Part shown: positions 1 through 5,321 of the stretch, piece by piece
How positions within the stretch are numbered: position 1 is the stretch's first letter
Layout of the letters: the number at the start of each line of letters is the position of its first letter
From: JAAZFZ01 sp035647435
GTDB taxonomy: Bacteria; Bacillota; Clostridia; Oscillospirales; Acutalibacteraceae
NCBI GenBank assembly: GCA_035647435.1
Contig: DASRNM010000087.1
Location: 1-5,331, forward strand
Length of the DNA stretch: 5,331 bases
Direction of reading: 5' to 3'
Made by a program: the position numbers and the translations under genes
Notes under the pieces: generated by a model
Told to the model about the DNA's origin: nothing
The model's input: the letters and a program-made list of their open reading frames with translations, nothing else
Database searches by the model: none

Positions 1-1
1 A

Positions 2-76
2 TTATTATCTGTACAAAAAGAAATAAATGCAATATCAATGGTAAAAGCATTGAATGGACTCATTAATAATGGTTAA
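2..76 (+). CDS. 3' end of an unidentified upstream gene (partial)
   Basis: The second reading frame is open from the window edge to a TAA at 74-76 and gives 24 residues ending in KALNGLINNG. The other two forward frames meet stops at 24-26 and 64-66. The tail looks like an amphipathic helix with regularly spaced Ile, Leu, Val and Met, as in many real protein C-termini. It is too short to assign to a family. It points the same way as the stn operon, but the 120 bp spacer with its own promoter suggests a separate transcription unit. I see no hairpin with a T-run after its stop. The A+T-rich composition makes chance openness over 75 bp possible. Confidence 0.4.
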   Translation, partial: LLSVQKEINAISMVKALNGLINNG

Positions 77-133
77 TATAAATGTTTGCATGAAGATAGT
101 AGTATAGAATACAATATATTTATTAGAATTTAA

Positions 134-162
134 TTGAAATGAAGAGTTTATTTATGTATAAT
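134..162 (+). promoter_or_regulatory. SigA-type promoter of the stnABC operon
   Basis: A -35 box TTGAAA (134-139, five of six consensus bases) and a perfect -10 box TATAAT (157-162) are separated by exactly 17 bp. The upstream sequence is very A+T rich and could act as an UP element. Transcription would start near 169, leaving a leader of about 28 nt before the ATG at 197, enough for the ribosome binding site but not for a riboswitch or attenuator. A much weaker pair (TTGCAT at 86-91, TACAAT at 110-115, 18 bp apart) lies upstream and may be chance. No convincing operator palindrome overlaps the main promoter. Confidence 0.8.
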
Positions 163-182
163 ATTTTTAGACTTTATTTATA

Positions 183-190
183 TCGGGGGT
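183..190 (+). promoter_or_regulatory. Ribosome binding site that decides the stnA start
   Basis: The G-run TCGGGGGT is the only Shine-Dalgarno-like sequence before the first gene. Its last G (189) lies 7 nt before the ATG at 197, ideal spacing. An in-frame TTG at 191 lies only 1 nt from the G-run, too close to be used. The start is therefore ATG 197, which removes two residues from the longest open frame. Confidence 0.75.
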
Positions 191-196
191 TTGAAA

Positions 197-682
197 ATGT
201 CTTGTTGTGATAATACAAAAAATTTTGCAAAATTAGAAAAAGTTTTAAATAAATATAAAAATGAAAAGGGAAGCTTAATAACCATTCTGCAGAATGCCCA
301 AGAGATTTATGGGTATCTTCCGCAGGATGTTTTAAAATACATTGCTAAAGAAACAAAAATTCCTACTCCTCAAGTTTTGGGAGTGGCAACATTTTACACT
401 CAGTTTCGTTTTCGACCAATTGGCAAGTATTTGATTATGTTTTGCCAAGGCACTGCTTGCCATGTTAACGGTGCCAACAAAATTTTAGATGCTATTTCAA
501 AAGAGTTGGGGATAGAAGACGGGCAGACCACTAATGACGGAATGTTCACAATAAAAACAGTCGCTTGTTTGGGCTGTTGTAGCCTTTCGCCCGTTATGAT
601 GATTAACGAGGAGACATATGGAAATTTAACAACAGACAGCGCAGTGAGGATTATTGCAGAATTAAGAGGTGAGCAAAAATGA
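197..682 (+). CDS. stnA: NuoE/HydC-like [2Fe-2S] subunit, probable StnA of an electron-bifurcating transhydrogenase
   Basis: This 161-residue cytoplasmic protein has the NuoE/24-kDa fold: an N-terminal helical part (about residues 8-72, with the family segments ending in GVATFYTQF) and a thioredoxin-like ferredoxin domain (about 75-155). The [2Fe-2S] ligands are visible as Cys83-x4-Cys88 (CQGTACHVNGA) and Cys124-x3-Cys128 (ACLGCCSLSPVM). Length is typical of HydC/NuoE. In HydBC-type complexes this subunit passes electrons to or from the flavin of the NuoF-like partner, which is encoded next with an ATGA overlap, so translation is probably coupled. Gene order with a NuoF-like and a NuoG/GltD fusion gene fits StnA; sequence alone would equally allow HydC of a hydrogenase or the NuoE-like part of a formate dehydrogenase. 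Extra cysteines occur at residues 3, 4 and 127. The family assignment is very secure; the Stn role is inferred from the operon. Confidence 0.9.
   Translation: MSCCDNTKNFAKLEKVLNKYKNEKGSLITILQNAQEIYGYLPQDVLKYIAKETKIPTPQVLGVATFYTQFRFRPIGKYLIMFCQGTACHVNGANKILDAISKELGIEDGQTTNDGMFTIKTVACLGCCSLSPVMMINEETYGNLTTDSAVRIIAELRGEQK
666..671 (+). promoter_or_regulatory. Ribosome binding site of stnB inside the end of stnA
   Basis: GAGGTG ends 7 nt before the ATG at 679 and lies within the last codons of stnA. Together with the ATGA stop/start overlap (679-682), it supports the chosen start and coupled translation of the two tightly interacting subunits. Confidence 0.7.
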
Positions 683-2433
683 GGATTTTAGTTGGCGAGG
701 GAAGTTGCGGAGTTGCCGCAGGTGCCGGCAAGGTTTTCACAAAGCTTAAAGATAGAATCACTGATGAAGGCTTAGATGTTAGTGTTAATGTTACAGGCTG
801 TGTAGGTATGTGCTACCTTGAGCCTATTGTTGATGTATATAATAACGACGATAAATTAATAAGACTTGTTAAGGTTGAGGAGAAATCTGTCGACTCTATA
901 ATTGGTTTTCTCAAAACTAATGATGAAAACTTAGTAAATGACCTCATTGTTAGCGATGAGGATAATGATTTTCTCAAGAAACAAACAAGAATTGCCTTGC
1001 GCCATTGTGGAGTGATTAACCCAGAAGAAATCGATGGATATATGTCAAATGATGGTTATCAAGCACTTAAAAAAGTTTTGAAGAACATGACGCCTGAGCA
1101 GGTTATAGAAGAAATCAAAGTATCCGGTCTTGTAGGCAGAGGTGGCGCAGGGTTCCCGACATGGTTTAAATGGAACGCGGCAAGGCAGAACGAGGGCGAG
1201 GAGAAGTATCTCATATGCAACGCGGACGAGGGCGACCCGGGCGCATTTATGGACAGGTCTATTATCGAGGGCGACCCACACAATTTGATTGAGGGTATGC
1301 TAATCGGTGCGTATGCAATAGTTGCTAAAGAGACTATTGTGTATGTCCGTGCGGAATATCCGTTAGCCATCACCAGACTAAAGAAAGCAATAGAACAAGC
1401 AGAAGAAAAAAGCTTTCTTGGCAATAATATAATGGGCACAGACTTTTCATGTAAAATGAGAATTAAGGCGGGCGCAGGGGCATTCGTTTGTGGCGAGGAA
1501 ACTGCCCTAATTGAATCACTTAAAGGTCAAAGGGGCATGCCAAGGCTGAAACCTCCGTTCCCTGCACAGTCAGGGTATTGGCACAAGCCCTCGAATATAA
1601 ACAATGTCGAGACGTTTGCAAACATTGCGTGGATAATTAACAATGGCGGTGAAGCCTTTGCCGCAATGGGCACCGAAAACAGCAAGGGAACCAAAGTTTT
1701 TGCCTTGACGGGCAAAATTAAAAGGGGAGGACTTGTTGAAATCCCTATGGGTAAAACCCTAAGAGATGTTATTTATGACATCGGTGGGGGTATTCGAGAT
1801 GGCAAAGAATTTAAGGCGGTGCAAATGGGTGGCCCCTCGGGAGGCTGTATCCCTGCCGAATTAATTGATACAGTTATTGATTACAAAGAGCTTTCCGCAA
1901 CAGGCGCAATTATGGGCTCTGGTGGAATGGTTGTTATGGATGAAACAACTTGTATGGTCAGCATGGCAAAATTCTTTCTTGATTTTACAACTAAGGAGTC
2001 ATGTGGCAAATGCGTGCATTGCAGAATAGGCACAAAACGCATGATGGAGATGCTCGAAAGAATTACAGTAGGAAAGGGCAAGGAGAGCGATGTTGAACTG
2101 CTTGAAGAGCTGTGCAGCAGTGTGAAAGACGGTTCATTGTGTGGCCTTGGCCAAACAGCACCAAACCCTGTGCTTACAACCCTAAAGTATTTTAAAGACG
2201 AGTACATTGCTCATATTAGAGACAAAAAATGTCCAACAGGTGAATGTATTCAGCTTTTAACTTATGAAATCGACCCTGAAAAATGTACAGGTTGCACATT
2301 GTGTAGCAGAAAATGTCCTGTTGACGCTATAACAGGAAAAGTCAAAGGTCTGCATGTTATCGACCAAGACAAATGCATTAAATGTGGCAACTGTTTAGCT
2401 GCATGTAAATTCGGAGCGGTCAGCTGCTCATAA
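679..2433 (+). CDS. stnB: NuoF/HydB-like FMN and NADH-binding iron-sulfur subunit, probable StnB
   Basis: This 584-residue protein has the complete HydB layout. (1) A thioredoxin-like ferredoxin domain, about 1-80, has Cys10, Cys41 and Cys45 (TGCVGMCYLEPIV), most like HndB. (2) A NuoF flavoprotein core, about 105-335, carries GRGGAGFPTWFKW (153-165), CNADEGDPGAFMDR (180-193) and GAGAFVCGEETAL (265-277), the FMN/NADH site. (3) An SLBB region spans about 338-430. (4) A [4Fe-4S] domain has Cys442, Cys445, Cys448 and Cys488. (5) A C-terminal double [4Fe-4S] ferredoxin has Cys536/539/542/546 and Cys566/569/572/576. The C-terminal ferredoxin, absent from complex I NuoF, is typical of bifurcating HydB-type subunits. 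In the HydABC and Stn families this subunit carries the bifurcating flavin and exchanges electrons with NADH and ferredoxin. It is preceded by stnA (4 bp overlap) and followed by stnC after 34 bp. Family is certain; the complex (Stn versus hydrogenase or formate dehydrogenase) is inferred from the neighbours. Confidence 0.92.
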   Translation: MRILVGEGSCGVAAGAGKVFTKLKDRITDEGLDVSVNVTGCVGMCYLEPIVDVYNNDDKLIRLVKVEEKSVDSIIGFLKTNDENLVNDLIVSDEDNDFLKKQTRIALRHCGVINPEEIDGYMSNDGYQALKKVLKNMTPEQVIEEIKVSGLVGRGGAGFPTWFKWNAARQNEGEEKYLICNADEGDPGAFMDRSIIEGDPHNLIEGMLIGAYAIVAKETIVYVRAEYPLAITRLKKAIEQAEEKSFLGNNIMGTDFSCKMRIKAGAGAFVCGEETALIESLKGQRGMPRLKPPFPAQSGYWHKPSNINNVETFANIAWIINNGGEAFAAMGTENSKGTKVFALTGKIKRGGLVEIPMGKTLRDVIYDIGGGIRDGKEFKAVQMGGPSGGCIPAELIDTVIDYKELSATGAIMGSGGMVVMDETTCMVSMAKFFLDFTTKESCGKCVHCRIGTKRMMEMLERITVGKGKESDVELLEELCSSVKDGSLCGLGQTAPNPVLTTLKYFKDEYIAHIRDKKCPTGECIQLLTYEIDPEKCTGCTLCSRKCPVDAITGKVKGLHVIDQDKCIKCGNCLAACKFGAVSCS

Positions 2434-2453
2434 ATTTTGGAATTGTATTTATA

Positions 2454-2457
2454 AGGG
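2454..2457 (+). promoter_or_regulatory. Ribosome binding site of stnC
   Basis: AGGG, followed by ATGATATATT, sits 10 nt before the ATG at 2468, at the long end of normal spacing. The nearby ATG at 2458 is out of frame with the gene. The encoded N-terminus (MKDKVFLTIDGKKIEA) begins directly with the first strand of a plant-type ferredoxin domain, confirming the start. The 34 bp gap to stnB holds no promoter or terminator that I can see. Confidence 0.55.
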
Positions 2458-2467
2458 ATGATATATT

Positions 2468-4690
2468 ATGAAAGATAAAGTCTTTCTTACAATAGACGGG
2501 AAAAAAATAGAAGCTTCAAATGATATGACAATTCTTGAAGCCGCAAGAGCCAACTCAATAGAAATTCCCACGCTTTGCCATGACAACAGGGTAGAGTCTT
2601 ACGGTGCATGCGGAATTTGTGTTGTTCAAGCAGAAAACTCCCCGAAGCTTATTCGCTCATGCTCTACTAAAGTAAGTGATGCAATGGTTATAAATACGAG
2701 AACAGGCAGAGTTTTAAACGCACGCAAGGTTGCACTTGAATTGTTGCTCACAGACCATGACGGGGATTGTAGACCCCCGTGCACACTCAACTGCCCTGCC
2801 GGCACTGATTGTCAAGGCTATGTTGGTCTTATTGCTAATGGTGAGTACAAACAGGCGGTTAAGGTAATTAAAGAGAAAATTCCTATTCCTGCATCAATAG
2901 GCAGGGTTTGTCCACACCCGTGTGAAACGGCGTGCAGAAGAAAGTTGGTTGAAGACCCGATTTCAATAGCATATCTGAAAAGCTTTGCGGCAGACATTGA
3001 TTTGCTCTCTGATGATATATATGTGCCCGAGGTTGAGCCCGACACCAACAAAAGGGTGTCTGTAATCGGCGGAGGTCCCGGAGGGCTTTCAGCTGCATAT
3101 TACTTGCGTCAAAAAGGGCATAGCATAAAGGTTTACGATATGATGCCTGAAATGGGAGGTATGCTCCGCTACGGAATACCTCAGTATAGATTGCCTAGAG
3201 AAGTTTTAGACAAAGAAATAATATTGATTGAGGAGCTTGGCATTGAGCTTATTAATAATGTCAAAATTGGTGAAGATATAACACTTGAGCAGATTAAAGA
3301 TGACAGTGATGCTGTTGTCGTTGCAAACGGCGCTTGGGTGAGTCGCCCTATGCGTGTTAAGGGCGAGGATTTGCATGGCGTTATAGGTGGAATCGATTTT
3401 TTGCGTGAAGTGTCATTAGGTAATGCCCCCGATATAGGCGATAAAGTAGCAGTTTGTGGTGGCGGCAACACCGCAATGGACGCATGTAGAACCGCTGTAA
3501 GATTGGGTGCAAAATCAGTTTATATTGTCTATCGCAGGACTAAATCTGAAATGCCTGCCGATGATTTTGAGATAGAAGAAGCGAAAGAAGAGGGAGTAAT
3601 TTTCAAATTCCTCACAAATCCTGACGAAATTCTAGGGGAAGACGGGAAAGTTAAGGGTATGCGACTTCAGATTATGAAGCTCGGTGAACCTGACAAGAGC
3701 GGGCGCAGAAGGCCTGTGGCTGTTGAAGGCAAATTTGAAGAGTTTGAGCTCGACACCGTTATTATGGCTATCGGTCAAAAAAATGATAACAGCGGATTTG
3801 AAAGTCTCGATAAAACGAATTGGGGAACCATTGCTGCAGATGAGCACACATTTTCAACCTCTATCGAAGGGGTATTTGCTATAGGTGATTCAACAAACAA
3901 CGGTGCAGACATTGCCATTACCGCAATAGCAGAGGCACAAAAAGCCGCCAATGTTATTGACGGCTATTTGAAAGGTGAAATGGTCGGATATAAAAAACCT
4001 TATGTGGTTGAAAAGGACGTAACCGAAAAAGATTTTGAAGACAAAAAGAAGTTATCAAGGCAGAAAATGCCCCATATGCTACCCAAAGACAGAAAGGACA
4101 GCTTTAAAGAAGTGAATTTTGGTTTTACAGAAGAAATGGCTAAAAAGGAAGCCTCACGCTGTCTTGAATGCGGCTGTCATGACTATTTTGAATGTAAGCT
4201 TTACAGATACGCCAACGATTATGATGTTAATCCCTCACGCTTTGAGGGTGAAAAACACTTTAGATTTGAAGGAAATACAAATGAGTTTATCGAGAGAAAC
4301 CCTGATAAGTGTATATTGTGTGGCCTTTGTGTTCGTGCATGCACACAAGTGTTGGACATAACAGCTTATGGCCTTTTGAATAGGGGATTTGACACGAAAG
4401 TCAGCACTGAATTCAATCTCCCGCTGGATAAAACTAACTGCAACGGTTGTGGTCTTTGCGTCAGAATGTGCCCCACAGGCGCACTTCGTGAAAGAACTTT
4501 GCTTGACAAACAAGTGCCGGTTGAAGAAAAGATTAAGAAAATGACATGTATAATTTGTGATAAGAAGTGTGCAATTGCACTTTCATATGTTGGAGATAGA
4601 CTTTTGAGGGTTATGCCCGACGATGAGAGCAGCCGTAATTGCCATTTGGGTAGAAAAGAGCTTATAAGGCGAATAGAGGCAACGCTTTAA
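2468..4690 (+). CDS. stnC: NuoG-like/GltD-like fusion flavoprotein, probable StnC (NADPH module of the Stn transhydrogenase)
   Basis: The 740 residues read in order. A NuoG-type [2Fe-2S] ferredoxin domain, about 1-80, has Cys37, 48, 51 and 65. A GltD/NfnB-like iron-sulfur domain, about 98-190, has Cys101, 105, 109, 115, 148, 152 and 156. An FAD Rossmann motif GGGPGG lies at 201-206. A second Rossmann motif GGGNTA (331-336) is followed by VYRRTKSEMPA (354-364), whose arginine pair is typical of NADPH-binding GltD relatives. The FAD-closing motif AIGD is at 471-474. A Cys/His cluster spans 565-576. Two [4Fe-4S] motifs follow (Cys615/618/621/625 and Cys658/661/664/668). The last motif, Cys694-x2-Cys697-x3-Cys701-x23-Cys725, resembles the cluster domain that opens molybdopterin oxidoreductases. 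In the Stn family this subunit takes electrons from the StnAB core to NADP(H). Alternatives are a formate dehydrogenase-linked or glutamate synthase-like oxidoreductase; no catalytic partner for either is present here. The domain reading is secure; the Stn name rests on matching architecture and gene order. Confidence 0.85.
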   Translation: MKDKVFLTIDGKKIEASNDMTILEAARANSIEIPTLCHDNRVESYGACGICVVQAENSPKLIRSCSTKVSDAMVINTRTGRVLNARKVALELLLTDHDGDCRPPCTLNCPAGTDCQGYVGLIANGEYKQAVKVIKEKIPIPASIGRVCPHPCETACRRKLVEDPISIAYLKSFAADIDLLSDDIYVPEVEPDTNKRVSVIGGGPGGLSAAYYLRQKGHSIKVYDMMPEMGGMLRYGIPQYRLPREVLDKEIILIEELGIELINNVKIGEDITLEQIKDDSDAVVVANGAWVSRPMRVKGEDLHGVIGGIDFLREVSLGNAPDIGDKVAVCGGGNTAMDACRTAVRLGAKSVYIVYRRTKSEMPADDFEIEEAKEEGVIFKFLTNPDEILGEDGKVKGMRLQIMKLGEPDKSGRRRPVAVEGKFEEFELDTVIMAIGQKNDNSGFESLDKTNWGTIAADEHTFSTSIEGVFAIGDSTNNGADIAITAIAEAQKAANVIDGYLKGEMVGYKKPYVVEKDVTEKDFEDKKKLSRQKMPHMLPKDRKDSFKEVNFGFTEEMAKKEASRCLECGCHDYFECKLYRYANDYDVNPSRFEGEKHFRFEGNTNEFIERNPDKCILCGLCVRACTQVLDITAYGLLNRGFDTKVSTEFNLPLDKTNCNGCGLCVRMCPTGALRERTLLDKQVPVEEKIKKMTCIICDKKCAIALSYVGDRLLRVMPDDESSRNCHLGRKELIRRIEATL
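2756..2812 (+). other. StnC junction motif: His97-Cys101-Cys105-Cys109-Cys115
   Basis: This stretch encodes residues 97-115 (HDGDCRPPC...C). It starts like the His-x3-Cys ligand motif that follows the [2Fe-2S] domain in NuoG and formate dehydrogenases, and continues like the Cys-x3-Cys-Pro motif of the GltD iron-sulfur domain. It is the seam between the NuoG-like and GltD-like parts of the fusion. Which cysteines bind which cluster cannot be read from the sequence. Confidence 0.55.
4547..4642 (+). other. StnC C-terminal four-Cys motif like the first cluster domain of molybdopterin oxidoreductases
   Basis: Residues 694-725 show Cys-x2-Cys-x3-Cys-x23-Cys with VGDRLLRVMPD between and NCHLGRKEL at the end, matching the usual form of the Molybdop_Fe4S4 domain (a GD-x-[IL]-x-RV segment and a closing Cys-x-[KH]-GR). 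The protein stops 15 residues later, so the molybdopterin-binding catalytic domain that normally follows is absent. The reading frame is open and ends in a normal stop, so this looks like a settled architecture and not a recent break. Confidence 0.6.
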
Positions 4691-5262
4691 CTGTTTTTTA
4701 GAGTTAACTCATTTCTTATTTCAGGCACAAGCCTAACATTTTCAATAATTAGAGACGCGCCAAGTATGTTTGCTGTATAGGCATACCTGAACTGTCGTGT
4801 CTCTTTATATTTTGAGCCAGCATATTCTTTAGGGTTATCGTTTTCAATTGCAAATTCCGCCAAAACTTCTTCAACATTCTTCACCGAATCTTTTGTATAA
4901 GCTGCACAGGTGGATATTAATAACCATTTAAAGTGGAGAAGTGTTGACTGGCTCGGAGCTTCTTTATTTTCAGCGTTTTCGTTGCTCATCGTAACACTGC
5001 ATGTATCAACATAACCTTCCTTGTTTGCAAATAGGGTTATAAGGAATTCATCGTCACTGTCGTCGCTTTGAATAGATATGTAATACTTTTTTTCTCCGTT
5101 CTCATCAATATGCGTTATGCTTTCGGGGTTAATCTCAAAGTCTTTTGATTGTTTATTGAATCTTTCCGAAAAAATATATGCATCCATGATATCTTCTGTT
5201 GCGCAGGACGATAATAAAAGTGCCATTAATATTGATAAAATCACAACGAAAGTTTTTTTCAT
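4687..5262 (-). CDS. Predicted lipoprotein of unknown function
   Basis: This 191-residue protein begins with a lipoprotein signal peptide: MKK, a hydrophobic stretch (residues 5-17) and a lipobox LSSC with Cys20 as the lipid-modified residue. The mature part (172 residues) would be anchored on the outer face of the cytoplasmic membrane. It is acidic, with a DDSDDE patch at 67-72 and alternating strand-like segments (59-65, 73-79), a hydrophobic helix near 106-122 and two further cysteines (88, 119). I recognise no family, catalytic motif or repeat. The ATG is supported by AAAGGA (5279 down to 5274, 11 nt upstream) and by a promoter just beyond it. It converges on stnC and overlaps its stop codon by 4 bp, so it is not part of the redox operon and nothing ties it functionally to Stn. 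The signal peptide, start signals and full-length open frame make it a credible gene; its role is unknown. Confidence 0.8.
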   Translation of the reverse strand: MKKTFVVILSILMALLLSSCATEDIMDAYIFSERFNKQSKDFEINPESITHIDENGEKKYYISIQSDDSDDEFLITLFANKEGYVDTCSVTMSNENAENKEAPSQSTLLHFKWLLISTCAAYTKDSVKNVEEVLAEFAIENDNPKEYAGSKYKETRQFRYAYTANILGASLIIENVRLVPEIRNELTLKNS

Positions 5263-5273
5263 AGCTCGTTCAA

Positions 5274-5279
5274 TCCTTT
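5274..5279 (-). promoter_or_regulatory. Ribosome binding site of the lipoprotein gene
   Basis: On the minus strand AAAGGA reads from 5279 to 5274, 11 nt before the ATG at 5262-5260. Spacing is slightly long but acceptable, and no other purine-rich run lies closer to the start. Confidence 0.55.
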
Positions 5280-5292
5280 ATAAGTAGTCTAT

Positions 5293-5321
5293 ATTGTAAT
5301 AATAGCCAATAATCATCACAA
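5293..5321 (-). promoter_or_regulatory. Probable SigA-type promoter of the lipoprotein gene
   Basis: On the minus strand a -35 box TTGTGA (5321-5316, four of six consensus bases) and a -10 box TACAAT (5298-5293, five of six) are 17 bp apart. Transcription would begin near 5286, giving a leader of about 24 nt that includes the ribosome binding site. The region is A+T rich, so chance matches are more likely than usual, but box spacing and distance to the gene both fit. Confidence 0.6.

Noticed and set aside
191..196. TTG at 191 as the start of stnA
   Set aside because: It lies only 1 nt after the Shine-Dalgarno G-run; ATG 197 has the correct 7 nt spacing.
1059..1439. Minus-strand open frame of 126 codons inside stnB
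   Set aside because: It lies opposite a strongly conserved flavoprotein region, has no ribosome binding site and encodes a composition typical of antisense reading; the same holds for the other minus-strand frames within 1045-4513.
2434..2467. Internal promoter or attenuator between stnB and stnC
   Set aside because: The 34 bp gap contains no -35/-10 pair with acceptable spacing and no stem-loop; it is read as simple operon spacing.
3684..3884. Plus-strand open frame overlapping stnC in another frame (and a similar one at 4119-4361)
   Set aside because: Both are out of frame within a continuous, motif-rich stnC coding sequence and show no start signals or recognisable protein features.
197..4690. 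Electron-bifurcating hydrogenase HydABC
   Set aside because: HydB- and HydC-like subunits are present, but the third protein has no H-cluster motifs (TSCCP, FMPCxxK type) and instead carries a GltD-like module.
4687..4707. TTAACT / AGTTAA inverted repeat with a T-rich loop as a bidirectional terminator
   Set aside because: The stem is six A+T-rich pairs with the T-run in the loop instead of after the stem, so it is not a plausible intrinsic terminator.
4722..4733. Short hairpin AGGC-ACAA-GCCT after stnC as a terminator
   Set aside because: The stem is only 4 bp, no T-run follows directly, and it lies inside the lipoprotein coding sequence.
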